Source: Prevotellaceae bacterium UBA6417
Lineage (GTDB): Bacteria > Bacteroidota > Bacteroidia > Bacteroidales > Bacteroidaceae
Reading direction: 5' to 3'
DNA length: 6,348 nucleotides
NCBI GenBank assembly: GCA_002439755.1
Contig: DJPH01000008.1
Coordinates: 1-6,348, forward strand
The notes under the pieces were generated by a model. It was not told where the DNA came from and ran no database searches. It saw nothing but the letters and a program-made list of their open reading frames with translations. A program made the translations under genes and the position numbers. How positions within the stretch are numbered: the stretch's first letter is position 1; each line of letters opens with the position of its first letter. This document shows, in pieces, positions 1 through 6,348 of the stretch.

Positions 1-99
1 ACTTAAGTAGGGACGACTAAATATCCGGCCTTTTTGTCCCAAACAAACGATGGACATATCAAAGCCTGAGCCTTCCAAACCATGAAGAAAGGACGGAGC

Positions 100-1953
100 T
101 TAATTTTCATAGTCGATTTCGTGATCAAGGTTCTCTATGAAATTGTCGAGTACCTCCTTTTCCACATCTCCCATGCTGTATTCTTTTTCAGCGTCTTTAC
201 GTATTTCCGCTATCCATGCCCGTCGTGCAGTGATGTAGTCATGTTTGATGTGTTCAACATCATTAAGGGTGAGTCGGTTCAGGTGGTAGTAGTCAAGAAT
301 CATGTGATAGGTCCAGGTCCATTGATATAACCGGTAATTTTTGTTGATTTCCTCAAAGCGGCAGATAATAGAAGCGATGGTGTCAAGTGTTCCGTTCTTG
401 ATGTCATCCGTCAGACGCTGTTCTTCCGAGACAGGCAAGAGTAATCCCGAAAGGTCGGTCCAGTCTCCTTGCCCCACAACGGTAGCCGGTGCGCTGAGCC
501 GTGGGTCATTTTTCAACACACGCTTTAGCACGGCTCCCATATAAATGCGCAATGCGATATCGTAGTATTTGATGCCTTTATGCAGTGAAGTCCCATTGAT
601 GACATAGTCGTGGAAATTATAGCTGGATACGTTGCTGCCGGATGATTCACGCAGATTTTCCAGGATTTTCTTTCCCTTGATGATTTCTCCCACGCTGAAA
701 GGCGAGAGCCAATCGAAATTGACAATGCTTTTTTGCGACTTTTTCGGCCTGACATCACGTTTGGGCCATTTTCGTATGTCACGGTAAAGTCCCACGGTAG
801 TGATGTTTCGTCCGGGAGAAAGGTACATGGTGTCACCGTATGCAATGAGGTACGAGAAGGGCAAGTTGCGCGTATCGGGGTGGTGCATCAACTTTCCGAA
901 GCAGACGCTGAAAGTTCCAATGGTTGCCGGCATGAGCAGATAGGCGCCGCTTGCCGTCTTGGTGCCTCGTTCAAGCACTCCCCAATGCATGGGTCCCATC
1001 TTGTAGGCGTGGTTGGAGAAGTTTGTGGCCGATCCGGCGTTGTAGAAGCTGAACATTCCGCCGATGAGCAATGAGCTTTTGTGATGGCTGGCAGAGAACG
1101 GACCGCAGAAAGCCGCACAGGCTTCACCGTTGCTCATGTAGCTGTTGGCGAAGAATACGCTCGAAGAGGCAGTGAATCCATTACTGATGGTGCACGATTC
1201 GCCGATAAAGCAGTTTTGCATCTTGACGGAGTTGATAATGTTTGAACCGTCGCTGATAATGGAGTTTTCGCATATCACGCCTGTTCCGATATACACGCCG
1301 GCTTCCGGTGAAGTCAGGACTGTGCAGTTGCTGAGCCGTGCCGCTCCATTGATTTCGCAGCCGTTGCTGATGTTTGTATTGATGATTTCCTTGGTGCTGA
1401 TTATTTTTACGCCGTTTCCGATGGTGCCGCAATCTGTTTTGGCCGATTCAATTTCTTTCCGTATGAGTCTACTTATGCAATCTTTCAGTTCCTTGTCGTG
1501 GAAATGTTTTACCATGAAAGCTGCAAACTGGCTGTTCAAGTCCTTGAAGAGAACGAGATTGCCATCGCCAACTTCGCTCAATACGGATATGAGATTGCCT
1601 TCACCATAATTGGCGCCTTCGGTGGTTTCGATGGTTGATACGTTTACAATGTAGCAGTCATCACCGATGGCGTAGTTGTTGATGAAGTTACCCACGTTTT
1701 CGATGAGGCAGTCATTTCCCACTGTGACGTTGCACAGAGTGGCATTGCTTATGCCTGAGTGTTTGAAAAAGCCCTTTGACACCTCCAAGCTCTTATAGAA
1801 CGCTCCTATGCGGATGTTACCGTAAAGCGTGACATGGTGCATGCGGTTAGCATCAAAACCTTCGGATACTTGGATTCCACTCCAGTTTTCGGCCCGGCAG
1901 TCGTTGTTCACAAGCGTGTTGATTTCCACATCGGTAAGTTTCCTGTAATTCAT
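100..1953 (-). CDS. DUF4954 family protein, left-handed beta-helix (hexapeptide-repeat) type
   Basis: A 617-residue protein of unknown function that I recognise as DUF4954, a family found mostly in Bacteroidota. Residues about 45-115 and 175-285 carry hexapeptide-like repeats (VGNDCLIENVG, IGDDCYIVNV, ISNGCEING, IGESCTISNG) typical of the left-handed beta-helix seen in LpxA and nucleotidyl or acyl transferases. A charged helical insertion (about 134-171) separates the two repeat blocks. The most conserved-looking part follows: HHKSSLLIGGMF (290-301), GPMHWGVLERGTKT (320-333) and PFSYLI; its histidines could be catalytic, by analogy with LpxA. The C-terminal 220 residues are mainly helical. 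No signal peptide or membrane segment is visible, so it is probably cytoplasmic. The ATG at 1953 is chosen because the family-like N-terminus MNYRKLTDVE begins there. The frame stays open 58 codons further upstream, with ATGs at 2040 and 2010. Sugar or nucleotide-sugar acyl transfer is only an inference from the fold. Confidence 0.85.
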   Translation of the reverse strand: MNYRKLTDVEINTLVNNDCRAENWSGIQVSEGFDANRMHHVTLYGNIRIGAFYKSLEVSKGFFKHSGISNATLCNVTVGNDCLIENVGNFINNYAIGDDCYIVNVSTIETTEGANYGEGNLISVLSEVGDGNLVLFKDLNSQFAAFMVKHFHDKELKDCISRLIRKEIESAKTDCGTIGNGVKIISTKEIINTNISNGCEINGAARLSNCTVLTSPEAGVYIGTGVICENSIISDGSNIINSVKMQNCFIGESCTISNGFTASSSVFFANSYMSNGEACAAFCGPFSASHHKSSLLIGGMFSFYNAGSATNFSNHAYKMGPMHWGVLERGTKTASGAYLLMPATIGTFSVCFGKLMHHPDTRNLPFSYLIAYGDTMYLSPGRNITTVGLYRDIRKWPKRDVRPKKSQKSIVNFDWLSPFSVGEIIKGKKILENLRESSGSNVSSYNFHDYVINGTSLHKGIKYYDIALRIYMGAVLKRVLKNDPRLSAPATVVGQGDWTDLSGLLLPVSEEQRLTDDIKNGTLDTIASIICRFEEINKNYRLYQWTWTYHMILDYYHLNRLTLNDVEHIKHDYITARRAWIAEIRKDAEKEYSMGDVEKEVLDNFIENLDHEIDYEN

Positions 1954-2276
1954 GAGATTGTTGTTATATGGTTTATATGGTTTCCTTTTGTCGGCATTTC
2001 GCGGTGCCATGCATGTTGTTGGCTGATTATTCCGGCACATTCCGTTTTGTGCACCTTGCAGTAACAGCTTGTTGCGGAAGTCTTCTGTTAGTTCTTTTCG
2101 TAGGTTAATTGGATCGGTAGCTGACGTTTAACCGTGTTATCCTAATTATTGCCGCCCAATGAGCGTTGCTTTGATGGCGGCATAGTCTTTTCTTGTGGCA
2201 ATTGTCATGCAAGCAGGGCTGTCTCGGCCCTTTCATCTGATGATGCGAAAGCTTTTAAATGCAGTTCATTGTTTTA
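1954..2276 (-). promoter_or_regulatory. long candidate 5' leader of the DUF4954 gene
   Basis: This 323-base stretch lies between the only good promoter box upstream of the DUF4954 gene and its likely ATG. Read on the minus strand it can form three hairpins: AGGGC/GCCCT with a 7-nt loop (2215-2231), TGCCGCC/GGCGGCA with a 19-nt loop (2150-2182) and GGTTAA/TTAACC with a 19-nt loop (2103-2133). None is followed by a U-run, so none looks like an attenuator terminator. It also holds two small ATG-started frames without visible ribosome binding sites: 20 codons (2208 down to 2146) and 43 codons rich in Cys, His, Lys and Arg (2236 down to 2105). From 2127 the DUF4954 frame itself is open. It matches no riboswitch class I know. 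It could be a regulatory leader, part of an N-terminally extended protein, or a gene remnant. Confidence 0.4.
1965..1983 (-). repeat. 9-bp tandem duplication just before the DUF4954 start codon
   Basis: On the minus strand the unit AAACCATAT occurs twice in tandem (plus-strand unit TATATGGTT, 1965-1973 and 1974-1982), ending 11 bases before the ATG at 1953. If this segment were translated in the DUF4954 frame it would encode KPYKPY. The A-rich, unstructured sequence in front of the start is typical of Bacteroidota initiation regions, which rarely use a Shine-Dalgarno sequence. Confidence 0.6.
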
Positions 2277-2282
2277 ATGTTG

Positions 2283-2316
2283 CAAAGATACGGCAAAATA
2301 GTTGAAAAACGATAAA
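2283..2316 (-). promoter_or_regulatory. candidate Bacteroidota-type promoter for the DUF4954 transcript
   Basis: On the minus strand TATCTTTG (2290 to 2283), followed by CA, is an exact match to the Bacteroidota -7 consensus TAnnTTTG. A weak -33 element, TTTA at 2316-2313, lies 22 bases upstream. A second -7-like match, TACTTTTG (2325 to 2318), overlaps the upstream A-rich tract. I found no other TAnnTTTG between here and the gene, so this is the best promoter, and it implies a start of transcription near 2276. The region is AT-rich, so a chance match is possible. Confidence 0.5.
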
Positions 2317-2387
2317 GCAAAAGTAAAAATGACGCTTCTGATTAAATATTGCTGTTGAATCGACAAATTTGCAAAACCGGAAGAGCA

Positions 2388-2423
2388 AAGAAAAAGGCCG
2401 GATTCCAATGAGGATGTCCGGCC
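2388..2423 (-). terminator. intrinsic terminator of the carboxyltransferase-like gene
   Basis: On the minus strand, 22 bases after the stop codon of the gene at 2446-4212, GGCCGGA (2423-2417) pairs perfectly with TCCGGCC (2402-2396). An inner TCC/GGA pairing could extend the stem across a small asymmetric bulge, leaving a TCATT loop. The stem is followed directly by TTTTTC TTT (2395-2388). A GC-rich stem plus U-run is a textbook rho-independent terminator and separates this gene from the DUF4954 transcript downstream. Confidence 0.9.
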
Positions 2424-2445
2424 CTGTGTTGTATGTGTTGTTGGT

Positions 2446-4212
2446 CTATCTGCGGATGTAGGCTATTATGTCTCCTTTTCTCACTGTGTCGCCTTGTTTT
2501 GCGTCAATTTCCACAATACGGCCTCCCATGTCGGCAGGAATGCTGACCAAACGTCCGTTGGGGGTTTCGACAACACAGAATTGATCACCGTCCTTGAATG
2601 TTTGGCCGATGTATGGCTCTAGGCTCTTTTCTGCTTCGTCCCCACCTTTAACTTCCCAAAGTATGCGGCCGCTTTCACGTGCCACTATCGGGTCGGCTCC
2701 GGCACGGCGCTTATTGATGAGCTCTTCATCGCTCATGCCTTTGGAACCTTTTGCCTGCCGGGCTTTTTCAAGATCTTCTTCAAAGCGGCGTTTGGCCACA
2801 CCGCTCTTGTAATCGCGATACTGGTTTTCGTGCATGGCAAATTCAAAGAGCTCTTCTTGGTCGGGTCCTTCGTCCCATCCTTCTTTTTTCATCATTTCGG
2901 CGTATGTTGGCAGTGCGTCGGGGTAGTAGCTCTGAGGATCGGCATCGGTAAATTCTTTGCCTTTCTTTTTGGCCAACTCAACCAGTTCGCTGTCTACTTT
3001 TCCCGGCAGGCGTCCGCTTTTGCCGAGAATCATGCCCCACATGTTTTCGTCCATCATGGTGAAGCGCGGCTGGCCTTTTTCAAGGGTGAGCAGATTCATC
3101 AACGCGATGTTCTTGACATATTGGCTGAAAGGTGTAACCAAAGGTGGATAGCCGACACGTGGCCAGACGTAGGCAACTTCATTGAACAGGCGCACCAACA
3201 GTTCGTCTTCGCTGTAAGGTTTCTCGCCCTTTTCTTCGCGTGTGTGGTTGATGGCTGTCATTACGCCCTTGAGGTCGGCCATCATGCTGCCCATCATACC
3301 GCCCGGAAGACCGCAACCTAATAGTAGCGAGCTCATCAATTTGTTGGCGGGATTCATGAAGTAGCCGAGGAAATCGTCGATGAATTCCTGTGTGAGCTTG
3401 CGTACTTCCATATAGGCATCCATGTTGATGTCGGCCACTTCGAAACCGTAGTTTTTCAACATGCTTTGAACGGAAATGATGTCGGGATGCACTTTTCCCC
3501 AGCTCAAAGGCTCTACAGCCGTATCAATGACATCGGCACCATTCTTGCAGACTTCAAGAATGGAAGCCATAGACAATCCCGGGCCGCTGTGGCCGTGATA
3601 TTGTATGATGATTTCGGGATGTTTTTTCTTGATCATGGCTGTCAGCTTGCCGAGCATGGCCGGTTGGCCGATGCCGGCCATATCTTTCAGACAGATTTCT
3701 TCGGCACCGGCTTCTATCAGTTGGTCGGCAATGCCGCTGTAATATTCAGCCGTGTGTATAGGAGATGTTGTGATGCAAAGTGTTGCCTGCGGTGTCATGC
3801 CGCCTTCTTTGGCATATTTGATGCTGGGAATGATGTTGCGCACATCGTTCAATCCACAGAAGATACGTGTTATGTCAACGCCTTGTGCATGTTTGACTTT
3901 GTACATCAGCTTGCGGACATCGGATGGTACAGGATACATCCTCAAGGCATTCAGTCCGCGATCCAACATGTGTGTTTTGATACCTGCTTGGTTGAAAGGT
4001 TTTGTAAAAGCGCGTACTGCCTGATTCGGATTTTCTCCATACAGCAGATTCACTTGCTCGAAGGCACCACCGTTTGTCTCGACGCGCGAAAAGCAACCCA
4101 TGTCAATGATGGCAGGTGCTACACGTATCAACTGATCTTTGCGAGGTTGGAATTTTCCGGACGACTGAAACATGTCGCGGTATACAAGGCTGAATTGGAT
4201 TCTTTTCTTCAT
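2446..4212 (-). CDS. divergent oxaloacetate decarboxylase alpha / pyruvate carboxylase subunit B-like protein lacking the biotin lysine
   Basis: A 588-residue homologue of the carboxyltransferase subunit of biotin enzymes (OadA, PycB, transcarboxylase 5S), which move a carboxyl group between biotin and a 2-oxo acid. Order of parts: TIM-barrel carboxyltransferase (about 5-270), conserved carboxylase domain (about 280-480), charged helical linker (about 450-505), then a C-terminal biotinyl/lipoyl-like barrel (about 515-588). The metal ligands are present: D13 in RDMFQS, K176 in CLKDMAG (the usually carbamylated lysine), and H206/H208 in YHGHSG. Several consensus residues differ: RDxHQS has F15 for His, RGQN reads RGLN (L87), and FDALND reads FCGLND (C119). 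In the terminal domain the AMKM biotin site is replaced by TPNG, with N552 at the lysine position. The ATG at 4212 is preferred over a TTG two codons upstream. Substrate and carrier cannot be told from the sequence; it may use a separate biotin carrier protein encoded elsewhere. Confidence 0.85.
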   Translation of the reverse strand: MKKRIQFSLVYRDMFQSSGKFQPRKDQLIRVAPAIIDMGCFSRVETNGGAFEQVNLLYGENPNQAVRAFTKPFNQAGIKTHMLDRGLNALRMYPVPSDVRKLMYKVKHAQGVDITRIFCGLNDVRNIIPSIKYAKEGGMTPQATLCITTSPIHTAEYYSGIADQLIEAGAEEICLKDMAGIGQPAMLGKLTAMIKKKHPEIIIQYHGHSGPGLSMASILEVCKNGADVIDTAVEPLSWGKVHPDIISVQSMLKNYGFEVADINMDAYMEVRKLTQEFIDDFLGYFMNPANKLMSSLLLGCGLPGGMMGSMMADLKGVMTAINHTREEKGEKPYSEDELLVRLFNEVAYVWPRVGYPPLVTPFSQYVKNIALMNLLTLEKGQPRFTMMDENMWGMILGKSGRLPGKVDSELVELAKKKGKEFTDADPQSYYPDALPTYAEMMKKEGWDEGPDQEELFEFAMHENQYRDYKSGVAKRRFEEDLEKARQAKGSKGMSDEELINKRRAGADPIVARESGRILWEVKGGDEAEKSLEPYIGQTFKDGDQFCVVETPNGRLVSIPADMGGRIVEIDAKQGDTVRKGDIIAYIRR

Positions 4213-4242
4213 TGACAAAATATCTTTTTATCGATTACGCTG

Positions 4243-4250
4243 CAAAAGTA
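4243..4250 (-). promoter_or_regulatory. -7 promoter box of the carboxyltransferase-like gene
   Basis: On the minus strand TACTTTTG, followed by CA, fits the Bacteroidota TAnnTTTG box and lies 30 bases upstream of the ATG at 4212, which would give a short leader of about 25 nt. No good TTTG -33 element stands at the usual distance; the nearest is ATTG at 4279-4276. No Shine-Dalgarno sequence is visible in front of the start, where the sequence is A/T-rich. Confidence 0.6.
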
Positions 4251-4334
4251 CACATTAATGGATAAAGTGTGTAATCAATCATTTGAAATAATCTAAAATA
4301 CCGTCATCACCACTCCTTTTACTGATAATCTTGC

Positions 4335-4342
4335 TATCTTTG
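4335..4342 (+). promoter_or_regulatory. -7 promoter box of the DUF2156-GNAT operon
   Basis: TATCTTTG is an exact match to the Bacteroidota -7 consensus, 39 bases before the ATG at 4382. It implies transcription starting near 4349 and a leader of roughly 30 nt. A TTTG -33 element is not present at the expected distance. The box faces away from the minus-strand promoter at 4243-4250, so the 169-base intergenic region serves two divergent units. Confidence 0.6.
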
Positions 4343-4381
4343 TTCTCAAAGTGATACAAGCATTTATAATATAGCGTAGTT

Positions 4382-5308
4382 ATGAACGACATTCTTCAAT
4401 ATCGTCCTGTCACATTAGACGATCAGCCTCTTTTGAGAGAGCGTCTCGCACTTTTTCGTGGAAAGAATTGTGATTTGAATTTTATGAACATCTTTAGCTG
4501 GCGCTTTCTATATAAAACAGAAATAGCCCAATGGAAGGATCATTTGATTTTCCGTTTTAAGGCAGACGGTCACGTAGCTCATATGGGAATATTTACGCCC
4601 GTAGATTTGGAAGAAATTCTGGATATGCTAGTCAGTGAGGCGGAACGTGACGGTTATCCTTTTCTGCTGATGGGATTAGACGAAGATTTGATTCCTGATA
4701 TAGAAAAAGCCAAGCCGGACTATTTTATCTATGAATATGATCGTGATTATTGCGACTATATCTATTCTCGCGAATCACTTGAAACTTTGGCCGGAAAGAA
4801 ACTGCAACCCAAACGAAATTTTTTCAACCGTTTTCGAAAGGCCTACCCTGACTATCTCTACCGTGAATTGAAGGAAGAAGATTTTGACGCTTGTCTTGCA
4901 TTGGATAACCGATGGATTCAGCACGAAGACCTCAACAACTTGCAGTCTGACGAGAACGAACGTACTTCCATGTACAGGGTTTTTGACAATTGGAACAGGC
5001 TTGGCGGAACAGGAGGTGCTATCTTTGTCGGCAGTGAATTGGTCGCTTTTACTTATGGCGCTCCTGTAAACGATTATGTGTTTGATGTTTGTGTCGAAAA
5101 AGCTAATCCCGAATATGAAGGATCATATGCCACTATCAATAAGGAATTCGTGGCTCATCTGCCGCTGCAATATACGCTCATCAACCGCGAAGAAGATCTC
5201 GGAATAGACGGGCTGCGCAAAGCTAAATTGTCTTATCATCCTGAGATTCTCCTGAAAAAATACGTCGTAATGGCCAAGCATCATTTCAAGGATGGAAAAG
5301 TCAGGTAG
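4382..5308 (+). CDS. DUF2156 / phosphatidylglycerol lysyltransferase-like (LPG synthase C-terminal) protein
   Basis: A 308-residue protein of the DUF2156 family, related to the cytoplasmic aminoacyl-transfer domain of MprF and built on a GNAT-like fold, often as two tandem halves. Visible family hallmarks are DYIYSRESLETLAGKKL followed by the basic KRNFFNRF (125-151), EGSYATINKEF (246-256) and, near the C-terminus, NREEDLGIDGLRKAKLSYHP (268-287). It has no membrane segments, so the flippase part of MprF is absent and the protein should be soluble. Whether it transfers an amino acid to a lipid, or another acyl group to another acceptor, cannot be told from the sequence. The start is the ATG at 4382, 39 bases after a promoter box and without a Shine-Dalgarno sequence. 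Its last 17 bases overlap the next gene, which points to an operon with translational coupling. Confidence 0.85.
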   Translation: MNDILQYRPVTLDDQPLLRERLALFRGKNCDLNFMNIFSWRFLYKTEIAQWKDHLIFRFKADGHVAHMGIFTPVDLEEILDMLVSEAERDGYPFLLMGLDEDLIPDIEKAKPDYFIYEYDRDYCDYIYSRESLETLAGKKLQPKRNFFNRFRKAYPDYLYRELKEEDFDACLALDNRWIQHEDLNNLQSDENERTSMYRVFDNWNRLGGTGGAIFVGSELVAFTYGAPVNDYVFDVCVEKANPEYEGSYATINKEFVAHLPLQYTLINREEDLGIDGLRKAKLSYHPEILLKKYVVMAKHHFKDGKVR

Positions 5309-6314
5309 AAACGACCTGTCGATTCAATGCAGACAGCTATGGGAAACCGTGTTTGGAGACAGTGAAGAATTTGTGGATCTTTACTTCAACAGACGTTTTA
5401 CTCCCGAAAATACGATATGTGTTTTTGAAAGCGGCCGTGTGGTATCTGCCATGCAGTCACTTCAATACGACATGACGTTTTGCCAGGCAGTCATTCGTGT
5501 TGGATATGTGTCAGGATTGGCTACTTTGCCCGGTTTCCGCAATAGGGGATTGGCGGCAAAGGTGCTGCGTGAGTCTCATCGTCGGTTATATGATAGAGGC
5601 GCATTGTTATCTCTGCTGATACCGGCCGAGAATTCATTGTTTGACTATTATCGCCGAATGAACTATGCAGTATGTTCCTATTTTAGTGAAGAGCAGGTAA
5701 TGTGTAGCGGTCATCTTAATGCTGATAAGTCAAAAACGTATATGCCTGCACCATGCCTCACTCAAAATCTGATTGAATTTGTGCAACGGCAAATGCAAAA
5801 ACGACCTTGTTGCATACAACATGCAAAGAACGATATTGAGGACATTTTCCGCGTGATGGAGTTGGGGCATGGCGGGTTCCCATTGATTTTGGATAAAGAT
5901 GGAATTGTAGCTGTGGCCGTAACCGAGTTGGTCGATGGCGTATTGCGCGTAAATGATGTCCTCGGTATTGAAAAGTACAGGAACTGTCTGCTCAATCATA
6001 TTGCTATGGCCGAGAAGACAACCGCCATGCTTGTACGTGATTATGAGAAACAAAGCAAGCCCTACGGTATGGCTCGGATAATTAATGCAAAAAAAATTAT
6101 CGAGATGATTGCGAAAGCCAATCCGGATATGGATTTTACGCTTTCAGTCGTTGACGATGAAATAGTTGAGAACAACGGCACGTACTCAATTAAAAACGGC
6201 TTTTGTCAGCATGCCGCTTTGAACACTGCTTATTGTCAGGCTCTCTCTATTTCGGAATTGACAGAGAAGCTGTTGTCACGATTCAATCCGGTGATGAGCT
6301 TGATGCTTGATTAA
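5292..6314 (+). CDS. GNAT family N-acetyltransferase, Eis-like with C-terminal SCP2-like domain
   Basis: A 340-residue predicted acetyltransferase. The N-terminal GNAT domain (about 10-130) opens with LWETVFGDSEEFVDLYF and contains YVSGLATLPGFRNRGLAAK (72-90), in which R83-A88 is the R-x-x-G-x-A pyrophosphate loop that binds acetyl-CoA. FDYYRRMNYAV (117-127) follows; Y125 may match the catalytic tyrosine of Eis. A middle segment resembles a second, degenerate GNAT half. The C-terminal part (about 255-337: MARIINAKKIIEMI, then LSVVDDEIVENNGTYSI) resembles the SCP2-like domain of Eis. Length is near the 400 residues of Eis but shorter. The acceptor is unknown: Eis-type enzymes acetylate amines on drugs or proteins, but resistance should not be assumed. 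The ATG at 5292 lies inside the upstream gene (17-base overlap in another frame); the next in-frame ATG, residue 54, would cut into the domain. Confidence 0.85.
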   Translation: MEKSGRNDLSIQCRQLWETVFGDSEEFVDLYFNRRFTPENTICVFESGRVVSAMQSLQYDMTFCQAVIRVGYVSGLATLPGFRNRGLAAKVLRESHRRLYDRGALLSLLIPAENSLFDYYRRMNYAVCSYFSEEQVMCSGHLNADKSKTYMPAPCLTQNLIEFVQRQMQKRPCCIQHAKNDIEDIFRVMELGHGGFPLILDKDGIVAVAVTELVDGVLRVNDVLGIEKYRNCLLNHIAMAEKTTAMLVRDYEKQSKPYGMARIINAKKIIEMIAKANPDMDFTLSVVDDEIVENNGTYSIKNGFCQHAALNTAYCQALSISELTEKLLSRFNPVMSLMLD

Positions 6315-6348
6315 GCCTGAAAAGACAGAAACAAAAGGAAACCGGTCA

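Noticed and set aside
61..99. Possible terminator for the DUF4954 gene in the short repeat AGCCTGAGCCT
   Set aside because: It is a direct, not an inverted, repeat and no U-run follows on the minus strand. No terminator for this gene is visible within the window.
1145..1609. A 154-codon plus-strand frame opposite the DUF4954 gene
   Set aside because: It is antisense to the beta-helix repeats; its hydrophobic look follows from the complementary codons of that gene, and it has no independent support.
2233..2243. Near-palindrome TCATCTGATGA in the leader region
   Set aside because: The arms are separated by a single base and there is no second copy, so it is weak both as an RNA hairpin and as an operator.
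2237..2250. CTGATGA then TGC then GAAA on the plus strand, resembling a hammerhead ribozyme core
   Set aside because: Only three bases separate the two core boxes, so there is no stem II, and no flanking stems I or III with a cleavage site can be drawn.
3466..4215. A 249-codon open frame on the plus strand, antisense to the carboxyltransferase-like gene
   Set aside because: It lies opposite a clearly conserved gene, has no promoter or recognisable domain, and its composition (many His, Phe, Cys) is that of a reverse-strand shadow.
5292..6314. Aminoglycoside resistance gene, because of the Eis resemblance
   Set aside because: Eis-like GNAT proteins are widespread and mostly uncharacterised; nothing in the sequence or its neighbours indicates a drug substrate.

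Overview
The window looks like a chromosomal segment from a member of the Bacteroidales, most likely a Prevotella-like organism. Three things point there: promoter boxes of the Bacteroidota type (TAnnTTTG, usually followed by CA), start codons without clear Shine-Dalgarno sequences, and a DUF4954 protein, a family I know mainly from this phylum. There are no rRNA or tRNA genes, CRISPR arrays, insertion sequences or phage genes, so this reads as ordinary housekeeping or accessory chromosome rather than a mobile island.

Layout. Bases 1-99 lie downstream of the first gene and hold no clear feature. A DUF4954 left-handed beta-helix protein is encoded on the minus strand (100-1953). Upstream of it is an unusually long candidate leader, about 320 nt, with three hairpins and a promoter box near 2283-2290. 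A strong intrinsic terminator (2388-2423) ends the next minus-strand gene (2446-4212), a homologue of the carboxyltransferase subunit of oxaloacetate decarboxylase, pyruvate carboxylase and transcarboxylase. A 169-base divergent intergenic region (4213-4381) carries a promoter box for each direction. On the plus strand follow two overlapping genes: a DUF2156 / MprF-C-terminal-like acyltransferase (4382-5308) and an Eis-like GNAT protein with a C-terminal SCP2-like domain (5292-6314). The last 34 bases are non-coding as far as they go.

How the parts may work together. The two plus-strand genes are almost certainly co-transcribed and translationally coupled, and both belong to GNAT-type superfamilies, so they may act on one substrate or pathway that the window does not reveal. 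The two minus-strand genes are separated by a terminator and a separate promoter, so they are probably independent units. No clear functional link joins the DUF4954 protein to the others.

Most worth a second look. (1) The carboxyltransferase homologue keeps the metal-site residues but has an asparagine where the biotinylated lysine should be, and it departs from family consensus at several other active-site positions. (2) The DUF4954 gene has a long, hairpin-rich leader with an open in-frame extension. I do not see a clearly new multi-gene system here.
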